Shown here: positions 7,946 through 16,309 of the stretch, one piece after another
Layout of the letters: every line of letters starts with the position of its first letter
Position numbering within the stretch: position 1 is the stretch's first letter
DNA from: RPQK01 sp041946865
Lineage (GTDB): Bacteria > Acidobacteriota > UBA6911 > RPQK01
Length of the DNA stretch: 53,884 bases
Assembly: GCA_041946865.1 (NCBI GenBank)
Contig: JBHGBF010000004.1
Location: forward strand, 1-53,884
Direction of reading: 5' to 3'
The notes under the pieces: model-generated
Seen by the model: the letters and a program-made list of their open reading frames with translations, nothing else
Databases searched by the model: none
Told to the model about the DNA's origin: nothing
Program-made: the position numbers and the translations under genes

Positions 7946-7974
7946 TTGACTCTTAGTCCTTGATCCTCTAAATT
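7946..7974 (+). promoter_or_regulatory. Predicted sigma70 promoter of the rrf2-sulfate operon
   Basis: TTGACT, exactly 17 nt, then TAAATT, ending 19 nt before the Rrf2 ATG. The sequence overlapping and following the -10 (TTCCTAGTAAGCAGTGGGAG) carries a CCTAGT half-site like those bound by Rrf2 proteins, consistent with autoregulation. Site function is inference. Confidence 0.5.
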
Positions 7975-7993
7975 CCTAGTAAGCAGTGGGAGA

Positions 7994-8458
7994 ATGAACA
8001 TCTCGACCAAAAGCGAATACGGGCTCAGGGCGTTGATCTACATCGCCAGGCATTCGGATGTGCACCCGGCCTCGGCAAGAGAAATTTCCGCCGCCTGGCA
8101 CGTGCCCGTTAAGTATCTCGAGCAGATTCTCAAGATACTCAAGGACGCGGGAGTGGTGGACAGCCGCGTCGGACTGGGCGGAGGCTACCGGCTTGCCCGA
8201 CCTGCGGCTATGATTACCGCCGGCGAAGTCATTCGGATCCTCGACGGCCGGATTGCCCCGTTCAGCTGTGCGAGTGAAACCGAATACCTGCCCTGCGAGT
8301 TCGAGATTGACTGTGGCCTAAAAACGCTGTGGGCCAGAACCAGGCAGGCGATCCTGAGTGTCGTCGATCACACGACGATAGCGGATCTCGCCCGACCGAC
8401 CTCCGAGTCCACTGCCCCTTCTCAACCGATACCCCTCAAGAAACAGATTGGTCGGTAA
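7994..8458 (+). CDS. Rrf2 family transcriptional regulator (IscR/CymR-like)
   Basis: 154 aa. The N-terminal winged helix-turn-helix is typical of Rrf2 (STKSEYGLRALIYIA, then VPVKYLEQILKILKDAGVV and the wing SRVGLGGGYRLARP). Residues 92, 101 and 107 are cysteines in the effector loop (FSC, PCEF, DCGL), the position and near-spacing of the three cysteine ligands of the [2Fe-2S] cluster in IscR, whereas CymR lacks them. The TLWxxxxxA helix follows and a Pro/Ser-rich tail ends the protein. It heads the sulfate uptake genes, so control of sulfur acquisition by Fe-S status, O-acetylserine or a partner protein is likely; which one is not visible. Confidence 0.9.
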   Translation: MNISTKSEYGLRALIYIARHSDVHPASAREISAAWHVPVKYLEQILKILKDAGVVDSRVGLGGGYRLARPAAMITAGEVIRILDGRIAPFSCASETEYLPCEFEIDCGLKTLWARTRQAILSVVDHTTIADLARPTSESTAPSQPIPLKKQIGR

Positions 8459-8562
8459 TTAGTCGACCGAGTGCTCGCTGCCCCTCCGACGTCAAAGCGT
8501 CAGGAGAGGATGCGCGGAGGAATGTGTATGACCGCAGCTTTGCGGTAAAGGAGTGTAGCGCG

Positions 8563-9612
8563 ATGCCCAAAATCAGTCGTCTCCGAGTCCTCGCGTGCCT
8601 GACCCTGCCCCTGTTGTTGGCCTTCTCGGCCTGTGGAGGCGGATCGGCCGAATCCAAAAATACTGTCACGCTTGTTCTGGCCGCCTACACGACCCCCCGG
8701 GAGGCCTATGGGAAGGCCATCATCCCCGGGTTTAAGAGACACTGGAAGGAGAAGACGGGCCAGAACGTCGACTTTCGTGAATCTTATCAGGGCAGCGGCG
8801 CTCAGTCGCGCGCCGTCATCGGCGGATTCGAGGCGGATATTGTCGCGCTGTCGCTGGCTGCCGACGTCGAGAAGATCGCGCAAGCCGGTCTGATCAAGCA
8901 CGCCTGGGCCGAGAAGCCTCACCAGGGGATGGTGTCGACTTCAATCGTTGTCATGGCGGTCAGACCTGGCAACCCGAAGAAAATCCGCGACTGGCCCGAT
9001 CTCACCCGTTCCGGGCTAAACGTACTGACTCCCGATCCTCGCACTTCAGGCGGCGCCATGTGGAACATCTGTGCGATGTACGGAGCAGCGCTGCGGGGAT
9101 TTGCGGGCGTCGAAAAAGACCGCCCCGAGGCGGCCGGCCAACTGCTGTCGTCTGTATTCAAGAACGTGTCGATCATGGATAAAGGCGCCCGTGAATCGAT
9201 TACAAATTTCGAAAAGGGCATTGGGGACGTCGCTCTCACCTATGAGAACGAAGTCCTGGTTGGACAGAAGGCCGGACAGAAGTACGAATACGTCATCCCT
9301 CGCTCAACGATCCTGATCGAGAATCCGGCGGCCATTGTGGACGCCTACGTGGACAAGCACGGCGTCCGAGACGTGGCGGAAGCCTTCCTGGAATATCTCT
9401 GGAGCCCCGAAGCCCAGCGGGCTTTTGCCCGGTATGGCCTGAGGCCGCTCGATTCCGCGACAGCGAAGGAAGTCGAAAAGACCTACCCACCCGTTCAGGA
9501 TCTCTGGAGGATCGACTACCTGGGTGGATGGCCCAAGGTCACCAAGGAAATCTTTGGTCCCGACGGTATTTACACCAAGGTCTACCAGAAACGTCACGGA
9601 TCATCCTCATGA
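8563..9612 (+). CDS. Sulfate ABC transporter substrate-binding lipoprotein
   Basis: 349 aa starting at the ATG at 8563, preceded by AAAGGAG. A lipoprotein signal (LPLLLAFSAC, lipobox Cys about 21) replaces the usual periplasmic signal peptide. The mature part matches Sbp/CysP: AYTTPREAY at the start, HWKEKTGQNVDFRESYQGSG with the SGxQ-type anion-binding loop (GSGAQSRAVIGG), and DIVALSLAADV. C-terminal DLWRIDYLGGWPKV is also family-like. It captures sulfate (possibly thiosulfate) for the two permeases that follow. The stop overlaps the permease start (ATGA). The longer upstream frame from 8329 overlaps rrf2 and lacks a signal peptide, so it is rejected. Confidence 0.92.
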   Translation: MPKISRLRVLACLTLPLLLAFSACGGGSAESKNTVTLVLAAYTTPREAYGKAIIPGFKRHWKEKTGQNVDFRESYQGSGAQSRAVIGGFEADIVALSLAADVEKIAQAGLIKHAWAEKPHQGMVSTSIVVMAVRPGNPKKIRDWPDLTRSGLNVLTPDPRTSGGAMWNICAMYGAALRGFAGVEKDRPEAAGQLLSSVFKNVSIMDKGARESITNFEKGIGDVALTYENEVLVGQKAGQKYEYVIPRSTILIENPAAIVDAYVDKHGVRDVAEAFLEYLWSPEAQRAFARYGLRPLDSATAKEVEKTYPPVQDLWRIDYLGGWPKVTKEIFGPDGIYTKVYQKRHGSSS

Positions 9613-10469
9613 GCGCTTCAGTAGCTCGGCTCGAAAAGCGTGTTCCTTACGAGGCCGGGAGGCCGTGGGGGAGCTGGGGCCTTCGCGGCGCGGCCGTGGT
9701 CTACCTGGGCGTCATGATCGCGTTACCCGTGGCAGCGGTCGTCCATGCAGGCTTCGAGGAAGGACTCCTCCGTTTCTGGGGCTCGGTTACGGAGCCTGTT
9801 GCTCTGGCCGCACTGCGTCTGACTTTGATCACGGCTGGGGTGACAACGCTGATCAACTCGGTGATGGGCACTCTCGCTGCCTATGTCCTGGTCCGGTACG
9901 ATTTTCCCGGACGCCAGATCTTGAATGCGCTGATTGACCTGCCCTTTGCGATACCTACGCTAGTGACGGGAGTGATGCTGGTCGTCCTGTACGGTCCTCA
10001 GGGCCCCGTGGGCAGCTGGTTCGTGGCTCAAGGTGTCGAGATTGTCTTTGCGAAGCCGGGGATCGTACTGGCCTTACTCATGGTGACCTACCCGTTCGTC
10101 GTTCGAAGTGTGCAGCCCGTCCTGCTTGCGATGGAGCTCGACCAGGAAGAGGCAGCCTATACGCTTGGCGCTTCGCGCTGGATCACCTTCTGGAAGGTGC
10201 TGTTTCCAGCGATCTTCCCGGCAATCGTGACCGGCGCCTTGCTCACGTTTGCCCGGGCGATCGGAGAATTCGGTTCCATTGTCGTTGTGTCAGGCAATAT
10301 TCCGGGGCGTACTCTGACCGCCCCGGTTCACGTTTTCGGGTTAATTGAATCGGACAACACGATGGGGGCGAGCGCGATGTCGGTCCTGTTGCTGTCGCTG
10401 TCCTTCGTGCTGGTACTGGTCGTCGACTGGAGGCAGAAGAGAAAGGAGTCTCGAGATGCGCATCGCTGA
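9609..10469 (+). CDS. cysT: Sulfate ABC transporter permease CysT
   Basis: 286 aa with six hydrophobic segments. The EAA loop that contacts the ATPase is present (EEAAYTLGASRWITFWKVLFP), as is the DLPFAIPTLVTG segment typical of CysT/CysU permeases. It begins with an ATG overlapping the sbp stop by 4 nt and its 3' end overlaps cysW by 14 nt, so all are translationally coupled. With CysW it forms the inner-membrane channel for sulfate uptake. A longer frame opening at 9528 overlaps sbp and is not used. Confidence 0.93.
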   Translation: MSASVARLEKRVPYEAGRPWGSWGLRGAAVVYLGVMIALPVAAVVHAGFEEGLLRFWGSVTEPVALAALRLTLITAGVTTLINSVMGTLAAYVLVRYDFPGRQILNALIDLPFAIPTLVTGVMLVVLYGPQGPVGSWFVAQGVEIVFAKPGIVLALLMVTYPFVVRSVQPVLLAMELDQEEAAYTLGASRWITFWKVLFPAIFPAIVTGALLTFARAIGEFGSIVVVSGNIPGRTLTAPVHVFGLIESDNTMGASAMSVLLLSLSFVLVLVVDWRQKRKESRDAHR

Positions 10470-11295
10470 TACGAACCGAGGGGCGCCGCATCGCTCTCAA
10501 CGCGGATTCAAACTTCCAGTCGCGATCGTGTTGATTTACACCGCGCTTCTGGTCCTCGCCCCGCTTCTGGCGATCAGCTGGGGCGCCCTTTCGAACGGCA
10601 TCGCCGCAACCCTTCGGGAGATCACCTCCCCGGACGCTCTGCACGCGTTGAGGCTAACGCTTCTCCTCGGGATCGCGGCCAGTGGGCTGAACGCTGTGCT
10701 GGGACTGCTAACGGCGTGGGTTTTGGTCCGTCATCGCTTTCGGGGTCGGGCCTTACTGAACGCGCTGGTTGACTTGCCGTTCGCGATTTCGCCCGTAATT
10801 GCCGGCTTGATGCTGATCCTGCTCTTCGGCAGGCAAGGATGGCTGAAGGCCTTACCGGACGCCCTTGGAATCCAGATGGTCTTCGCTCTGCCCGGCATGC
10901 TCCTCGCAACCGTCTTTGTCTCGTTGCCTTTTGTCGTCCGAGAGGTCATGCCTGTCCTGAGGCACTTAGGCACGGAGCAGGAGGAAGCGGCCTATACACT
11001 CGGCGCTACCGGGTGGCAGACTTTTTGGAACGTGACACTGCCCGCCATTCGGTGGGGCTTGCTATACGGCATTTCGCTGACCTTCGCACGCGCCTTGGGC
11101 GAGTTCGGCGCCGTTCTCGTGGTGAGCGGCGGGGTCTCGGGCATGACCGAGACGGCGACGTTGTTCATTTTCAGGTCCATGGACGACCGCAACTACGCGG
11201 CCGCGTATTCCATGGCTCTTGTGCTTGCGTTGGCCTCGTTCGGTGCTCTGATCCTTATCGAGCTGTCCAAGAAAAGGACCAAGCAAAGGGGGTAG
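10456..11295 (+). CDS. cysW: Sulfate ABC transporter permease CysW
   Basis: 279 aa from the ATG at 10456, which follows AAAGGAG and lies inside the end of cysT. Six hydrophobic segments and the EAA loop (EEAAYTLGATGWQTFWNVTLP) are visible, and the C-terminal half ARALGEFGAVLVVSGG is typical of CysW. It is a paralogue of the adjacent cysT (both carry DLPFAI...G and the EAA block), as in all CysTW transporters. The ATPase gene starts 4 nt after its stop. Confidence 0.93.
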   Translation: MRIADTNRGAPHRSQRGFKLPVAIVLIYTALLVLAPLLAISWGALSNGIAATLREITSPDALHALRLTLLLGIAASGLNAVLGLLTAWVLVRHRFRGRALLNALVDLPFAISPVIAGLMLILLFGRQGWLKALPDALGIQMVFALPGMLLATVFVSLPFVVREVMPVLRHLGTEQEEAAYTLGATGWQTFWNVTLPAIRWGLLYGISLTFARALGEFGAVLVVSGGVSGMTETATLFIFRSMDDRNYAAAYSMALVLALASFGALILIELSKKRTKQRG

Positions 11296-11299
11296 TCCA

Positions 11300-13162
11300 G
11301 TGTCTATCGTTCTGAGTGAAGTTTCAAAGAGATTCGGAAACCACGTGGTGGTCGACCGCGTCGGCCTCGAAATCCTCGATGGCGAGCTTTTCGTCCTTCT
11401 CGGGGCGAGCGGAAGCGGCAAGAGCACGATCTTGCGCATGATTGCCGGGCTTAGTTTCCCCGACGAAGGGAGAATCGTCATCCACGGCACTGACATGACC
11501 TACGCCCCGGTCCAGCAGAGGGGAATCGGTTTCGTCTTTCAGAACTACTCGATCTTCAGTCACATGACAGTGGCTCAGAATATCGAATTTGGATTGAGGA
11601 TACGGGGAATAGCGCGGCCTTCGAGGATTAGGCGCGTCGAGGAGCTCCTTGAGATGGCGGGCCTGGCAGGTCTGGGTAACCGGATGCCGGGACAGCTTTC
11701 AGGCGGCCAGCAACAGCGAGTGGCGCTGGCACGGGCGTTGGCCCATGAGCCAAAGGTTCTGCTGCTGGACGAACCGTTCGGCGCTCTAGACGTGAAGATC
11801 AGAGGCCATCTGCGCCGAACTTTGAGAGAAGTGCAGAAGAGACTCAACGTGACCACGATCCTCGTTACCCACGACCAGGAAGAAGCGTTTGAGCTGGGCG
11901 ATCGCATCGGTGTCCTGGAACGGGGAAGACTCCAGGGAAGCGGTCACCCCGAAGAACTCTACCGTTGCCCGCGCTCTGATTTTGTCGCGACCTTCCTCGG
12001 GGGCGGAAACCTCTTGTCAGGACAGGCGGTGGACCCGTCAGGGCTTTTTGGCGCCGTTCTCCCGGTTCCCGAAGAGCATCGAAAAGACGAAGGTCAGCGA
12101 GTGCATCTCTTCTTCCGGCCGGAACACCTCTGCCTCGAAAAGGAGCGACCGCGTGATGGAAGGCCGGTTCTGGGAAGGGGTGAGGTGATCGAACAGGTCT
12201 TCTCCGGTTCCATCCGTCGGGTTCGTGTCCGCGTGCCGAGACTGCCAGGGTGTCGCCAGCTCGCTCCCCGACCGAATTTCGGTCAGGAAGACTGGATCCT
12301 GGAAGGGGAATTACGCTCCGATCTGCCGCTCGAGTCGCTAGAGCACTGGGTATCGCTCAGGCAATGGAGCTTCCTCGCGCCGCCCCGACCCCGCTTGCTC
12401 GTGTTTGACAATAAGGCAAGCGAAGGGATTGAGCATCTGAGGACGGCCGCCTGGCTCGCCTCCAGAATCGACGCAAGTGTGACGGTTCTGAGGAATCGTA
12501 AGGAGCATGAGAGTGATCAGAAGGCGCGCTCGGAGGTTCAGACGCGATTGACTGAAGCCGGTCTGCGTGGCGCCGCTGTCCTCCTCCCGCAAGGTAAGAG
12601 CAGCGAGGTCCTCATACGGGAGCAGGCGGGCAACATCTACAATTTCCTCCTGCTCTCAAGACCCAAGCAAGAAGCGAAGCTCTCTGACCTGGGAATTACG
12701 AGGATGCTAACCAGGATCCTCGAAAAAGCGGAAATGCCGCTCCTGATTGTGTCCGGTCCATTTCGACCAATCAGGCGTATTCTAGTCTGTACGGCCGCTG
12801 GTGAACCCGGGAAGAACGACATCAAACTCGGCGCGTGGGTAGCCCGACCAATAGGCGCAGCTGTCACGTTGCTGCATGTGCTCGCCCCACACACTGACAA
12901 TCCCGCGGCACGCAGACACATCTCGGACGCGTCCTCCACTCTCGCAAGTCTGGATATCCAGGTCGAAACCAAACTCCTGGAATCCACGAGTCCAGTCGAG
13001 GCCATTCTCAACCAGGCGTCCAGCGGAGATTTTGACTTGCTCATAATGGGTGGGCACGGGCCCCACTCGTCGTCGTTCTTTCGGCCCGAGGACGTTACCC
13101 TCCAAGTGCTCAAGCGAGTGAATCGTCCAGTTCTCGTTGTCCCGGCTCAGGAGGAGGTCTAG
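11300..13162 (+). CDS. cysA: CysA sulfate ATPase fused to two UspA domains
   Basis: 620 aa from a GTG preceded by AAAGGGGGT. Residues 1-230 are a complete ABC ATPase: Walker A GASGSGKST (35-43), Q-loop FVFQ (Q81), LSGGQQQR (133-140), Walker B LLLDEP, and H-loop VTHDQEEA (H191). Residues about 235-360 are a TOBE-type regulatory domain with FFRPEHL. From about 363 to 618 follow two universal-stress-protein folds (RPRLLVFDN... ending PLLIVSG; RRILVCTAA... ending RPVLVVPA). The second has a shortened nucleotide loop (GGHGPHSSSFF). Ordinary CysA is about 350 aa, so roughly 260 residues are extra. The Usp pair probably senses ATP or dimerises at the transporter; this is inference. It energises CysT/CysW. 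Confidence 0.92.
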   Translation: MSIVLSEVSKRFGNHVVVDRVGLEILDGELFVLLGASGSGKSTILRMIAGLSFPDEGRIVIHGTDMTYAPVQQRGIGFVFQNYSIFSHMTVAQNIEFGLRIRGIARPSRIRRVEELLEMAGLAGLGNRMPGQLSGGQQQRVALARALAHEPKVLLLDEPFGALDVKIRGHLRRTLREVQKRLNVTTILVTHDQEEAFELGDRIGVLERGRLQGSGHPEELYRCPRSDFVATFLGGGNLLSGQAVDPSGLFGAVLPVPEEHRKDEGQRVHLFFRPEHLCLEKERPRDGRPVLGRGEVIEQVFSGSIRRVRVRVPRLPGCRQLAPRPNFGQEDWILEGELRSDLPLESLEHWVSLRQWSFLAPPRPRLLVFDNKASEGIEHLRTAAWLASRIDASVTVLRNRKEHESDQKARSEVQTRLTEAGLRGAAVLLPQGKSSEVLIREQAGNIYNFLLLSRPKQEAKLSDLGITRMLTRILEKAEMPLLIVSGPFRPIRRILVCTAAGEPGKNDIKLGAWVARPIGAAVTLLHVLAPHTDNPAARRHISDASSTLASLDIQVETKLLESTSPVEAILNQASSGDFDLLIMGGHGPHSSSFFRPEDVTLQVLKRVNRPVLVVPAQEEV

Positions 13163-13221
13163 CCGAAGAGTTAGGGTACAAGCGGGGACAGCGGAACACA
13201 AGGAAGTGGTGTGTCCAAAAC

Positions 13222-13240
13222 TCCTACTGCCGGAGTAGGA
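13222..13240. promoter_or_regulatory. Inverted repeat upstream of the porin gene
   Basis: Perfect 7-bp arms with a 5-nt centre: TCCTACT-gccgg-AGTAGGA. It lies 45 bp before the porin start and resembles dyads bound by Rrf2 regulators, so the Rrf2 protein at 7994 is a possible ligand. Prediction only. Confidence 0.4.
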
Positions 13241-13284
13241 ATAGCCGGTTGCGTGAATAACAGTTGTCTTGAAGGAGAAAACAA

Positions 13285-14640
13285 ATGAGAACGCTTTTGG
13301 TGACTCTACTCAGTTGCATCATTCTTTTGCTCTCTGTGCCTGTCCCGGCACGCGGCCAGGACAAGGTGGACCAGCTGGAAGCCCAGATCCGGCAATTACA
13401 GGACCAGTTACGCGTCTTGGAGCAGGAGGTGAAGTCCATCAAGAGCCACAGTGAGCCAGCCCCTCAACCGCCCTCCACCTCTGAGAAGAAACCGTCTCCG
13501 GCCGACAAGAAACCCTCTGCGGTGAACTTCGGCGAGCGAGGCCTCTCCGTCGAGTCCGGAGGGGGTGACGTGCGAATGAACGTTCGCGGGTATTTCCAGG
13601 CCGATAACCGGACATACCTGGGCGACGGGAACCTCGATGGAACGGACACGTTCCTCCTGCGTCGAATCCGCCCGGTTCTGGAGCTCACCGTATTCAAGGA
13701 CTTCGAGTTTCGCCTGATGCCGGATTTTGCCGGTGACAGCGCGACGCTGTTCGACGCCTATTTCAACTGGCGGATCCTGCCCGAAGTTCAGATTCTGGCA
13801 GGGAAAGTCAAATCGCCGACGGGGCTCGAACGCCTGCAGTCGGCCACAGCGCTGATGTTCCCTGAGCGAGGACTGCCCACGTCGATTGTTCCCAATCGCG
13901 ACATCGGCGCGGAACTGCACGGCAATTTGCTTGACGACCGGCTGGAATACGCCCTCGGCATATTTAATGGGACCCAGGACGGCAGCAGCGTGGTAACGGA
14001 CGTTGACGACGGAAAAGATACGGCCGCCCGCGTGTTCGCACGGCCTTTTTCGTCGACGCCCCTGAAAGGGCTGGGTGTTGGCGTCGCGGGGACTTACGGA
14101 AATCACGAAGGGACGCCAAGCCGTTACAGGACTACCGGGCAGCAGACTTTTTTCCGGTTTGCCGCCGGCACCGTCAACGACGGGCGACTGTGGCGTCTCT
14201 CCCCTCAGGGCTATTACTACTACGGTCCATTCGGCGTTCTCGCCGAATGGGCGGTTTCCTCCCAAAGACTGCGAAACGGGGAGGTTCGAGATGACGTACG
14301 CAATCATGCCTGGCAGGTCATGGGCAGCCTGGTCCTGACGGGTGAAGAAAACTCATATCGCGGGATCCGTCCCCGCCGGAACCTGAATCCCTCGGATGGC
14401 GCTTGGGGCGCGTTCGAAGTCGTGGGGCGTGCCGGCCGTCTGGTCATCGACAAGGATGCTTTTCCGATCTTCGCGAGCCCCGCCGGAAATTCAGACAAGG
14501 CTCTGAACCTCGGCATCGGCCTGAATTGGTATCCGAACCGGAGTGTGAGGTTCAGCGCCGACTACGAGGTCAATCGACTGGCCACCGGCGGCCTCCGGAA
14601 CGAACACACCTTGTTCAACCGGGTCCAATTTGCCTTTTGA
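13285..14640 (+). CDS. OprP/OprO-type outer-membrane porin
   Basis: 451 aa. A Sec signal peptide (about residues 1-24, ending PARGQ) precedes a coiled-coil segment (DKVDQLEAQIRQLQDQLRVL...) and a Pro/Lys-rich linker, then a beta-barrel with alternating aromatic strands ending in phenylalanine (VQFAF), as required for outer-membrane insertion. The barrel start (GGDVRMNVRGYFQADNRTYL) and the FDAYFNWRI / GKVKSPTGLERLQS stretch match Pfam phosphate-selective porin O/P. The coiled coil may trimerise the porin. It lies 122 bp after cysA, behind a dyad, suggesting that it brings sulfate or another oxyanion across the outer membrane for the upstream transporter. Specificity is unproven. A good ribosome site (GAAGGAG) precedes the ATG. 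Confidence 0.88.
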   Translation: MRTLLVTLLSCIILLLSVPVPARGQDKVDQLEAQIRQLQDQLRVLEQEVKSIKSHSEPAPQPPSTSEKKPSPADKKPSAVNFGERGLSVESGGGDVRMNVRGYFQADNRTYLGDGNLDGTDTFLLRRIRPVLELTVFKDFEFRLMPDFAGDSATLFDAYFNWRILPEVQILAGKVKSPTGLERLQSATALMFPERGLPTSIVPNRDIGAELHGNLLDDRLEYALGIFNGTQDGSSVVTDVDDGKDTAARVFARPFSSTPLKGLGVGVAGTYGNHEGTPSRYRTTGQQTFFRFAAGTVNDGRLWRLSPQGYYYYGPFGVLAEWAVSSQRLRNGEVRDDVRNHAWQVMGSLVLTGEENSYRGIRPRRNLNPSDGAWGAFEVVGRAGRLVIDKDAFPIFASPAGNSDKALNLGIGLNWYPNRSVRFSADYEVNRLATGGLRNEHTLFNRVQFAF

Positions 14641-14671
14641 TAGCGAGAGGCGGATCTGCGATACGAACGAT

Positions 14672-14912
14672 ATGATGAGCCAGTCAGACCACCGTCCCAC
14701 CCTGGTTGTCGCTCGTGTCAGTTTGCGACAAGCGGCCGGCGCATGGGCCAAAGTCGCGGCGTGGAGCTTTGGCGGACCAGCCGGGCAAATTGCTGTTATG
14801 CACCGCCTCCTGGTGGAGAGAAGCGGTGGATCAGCGAGGAGCGTTTCCTGCACGCCCTGAACTTCTGCATGCTGTTGCCCGGCCCGGAGGCTCATCAGCT
14901 GGCGATCAAAGA
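14672..14912 (+). pseudogene. Truncated chromate transporter ChrA remnant
   Basis: Two frames together match only the N-terminus of ChrA: AWAKVAAWSFGGPAGQIAVMHRLLVE in one frame, then after a frameshift near 14818 KRWISEERFLHALNFCMLLPGPEA in another, the latter carrying the family motif ER-FLxALxFCxLLPGPEA. Homology stops around 14912, so the remaining roughly 300 residues of the transporter are gone. It is a decayed gene following the porin by 32 bp. Confidence 0.8.
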
Positions 14913-14975
14913 ACCAACCGGCGATAGTGTGCGTTGTTTTGGCTTTTTCTACAGATGCTATGATCTAATCCCTTC

Positions 14976-15314
14976 ATGCGGCGCTGCGCATCAGGACTGA
15001 TCCAACTGCTCGTTTTGACGGCCCATGTGTGCGCCTCGCCATTAGCGATCCCGGCCGTCGAAGCACCGACACCATGGACCAAGGCAACCTATGAGAGAGT
15101 TTCCGCCCTTCTTGAGACACTGCCGTTCTCACCGGAGGAAAAGGTCCGGGTCAGGATCTCCCCCGTAACAAGCGTCCGGCCGGCAGTCGCGGTCGTCGAT
15201 CTTTCCCCACCTCGCCCCTTCCAGAGCAAGTTGGTCGAGCATTTCGACATGTGCCCGACTCTAAGCGGTTTTGATCCGCTACTCTCCGGACGGTCTCCTC
15301 CTTTACGCCTCTGA
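14976..15314 (+). CDS. Hypothetical secreted protein (weak)
   Basis: 112-aa frame with an N-terminal hydrophobic stretch that could be a signal peptide (IQLLVLTAHVCASPLA) followed by a charged region (KATYERVSALLETLPFSPEEKVRVRI). I recognise no family. No clear ribosome site is seen and the frame lies in a stretch of decayed genes (chrA remnant on one side, cvrA pseudogene on the other), so it may be a truncated relic or chance frame. Confidence 0.3.
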   Translation: MRRCASGLIQLLVLTAHVCASPLAIPAVEAPTPWTKATYERVSALLETLPFSPEEKVRVRISPVTSVRPAVAVVDLSPPRPFQSKLVEHFDMCPTLSGFDPLLSGRSPPLRL

Positions 15315-15399
15315 GACAACTACCCACTCGTGATGACAAAACAGGTCGCGGGCTAACGACGAGAGCGTGGAAGTCTGCCCACTGAAGGAGGAGAAAGTC

Positions 15400-15483
15400 A
15401 TGGATCTAGAGAAGATAATTGTAGTCGCTCTTATTGCCATTTCCATCATTGCACTGGTGTACCTGCAGAGGCGCTCGAAGTAA
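15400..15483 (+). CDS. 27-aa single-span membrane peptide
   Basis: The ATG at 15400 is preceded by an excellent ribosome site (GAAGGAGGAGAAAGTC). The 27 residues are MDLEKIIVVALIAISIIALV followed by YLQRRSK: a short acidic N-terminus, one 17-residue hydrophobic helix and a positive tail, so it should insert with a cytoplasmic C-terminus. Small single-span peptides of this sort often accompany transporters (for example KdpF with Kdp), but this one is not recognised. It stands between the chrA and cvrA relics and beside a KefB-type antiporter. Confidence 0.55.
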   Translation: MDLEKIIVVALIAISIIALVYLQRRSK

Positions 15484-15510
15484 AAGGAATGAGGACAGGA
15501 CGGAGAGCAG

Positions 15511-15541
15511 AAGTCAGGGTCGCTAAACGCGGCCCTGACTT
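15511..15541. terminator. Possible hairpin terminator at convergent gene ends
   Basis: Perfect 9-bp arms AAGTCAGGG / CCCTGACTT with a 13-nt loop, 28 nt after the stop of the small membrane peptide and overlapping the 3' end of the opposite-strand cvrA relic. There is no T-run, so efficiency as an intrinsic terminator is doubtful. Confidence 0.35.
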
Positions 15542-16307
15542 CCAAGGATCGAACGGATCGCGGGCAACGAATCCTGATCGGTCAGCACCACCATCTTATC
15601 TCCGGCTTGAATAATGGTACTCCCGCTGGATACCAGAAATCCCATCCCGGTGCGGCAATACGATCAGGCCGGCAGCCGGCAGACCGATGTTCAGGATCCG
15701 CGTCCCGGCAATCGGAGAGTCCTTAGCGACGGCGAACTCGACCAGACTCTTGTCGCCAGCGCCCCTCACCCGACCGATCGGGTAATGAGGCCCCTCCGGA
15801 GCGGTTGACTGCAGTCCTGCAAACGGGAAGAGGGATGCGAGGGCACTGCAGGACAACTTAAGTCACCACAATATAGAAGACCATGTTCACATGGTGTGAG
15901 CTCTTTCAATCCCGGCGACCAGGGGAATGTCGCCAGGATGATCGGGACTGCCCCCCGCAAACCGACCCAGGCGATCAGCAGCTTTTGTCTGAAATGAAGG
16001 CCCTCGACTTGGCGCAAGGCAGACCGGAACACTAACGGGTACACAGAATGAGGAAGATGGCGACAAGAGTCCCGTACCCCATCACAGGAACGAGCTCGGA
16101 CGGAAAGACCAGAAGGCCCAAAGTAAGGAACATAGCGTTCTGAGGGTCCAAAAATTCGATAATCCCCGGCCCTTCCGATCCGGCTAAGGCTCCGATAGCA
16201 ATAAACAAGACGAGCGAGGGGACACCGAGGCCGCTCGACACTTTGCTGGCGATCGTAGCCAGAATCAACAGCAATGAGAGAGCGATGAGGACTTGTTCCA
16301 GTGCCAC
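15523..16307 (-). pseudogene. K+/H+ antiporter CvrA/NhaP2 pseudogene
   Basis: Three frames must be joined. From 16307: MALEQVLIALSLLLILATIA through LGVPSLVLFIAIGALAGSEGPG and NAMFLTLGLLVFPSELVP. A second frame supplies HFRQKLLIAWVGLRGAVPIILATFP (the conserved WxGLRGAVPI helix of CPA1 exchangers). A third supplies the cytoplasmic TrkA-C-like end (SLVEFAVAKDSPIAG...), which shifts frame once more and ends with AGDKMVVLTDQDSLPAIRSI at 15523. Total length of about 260 codons against more than 500 in intact NhaP2 shows a large internal deletion in addition to the frameshifts. The start is 2 nt after the kefB stop, so they once formed an operon. Confidence 0.85.
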
Positions 16308-16309
16308 GC

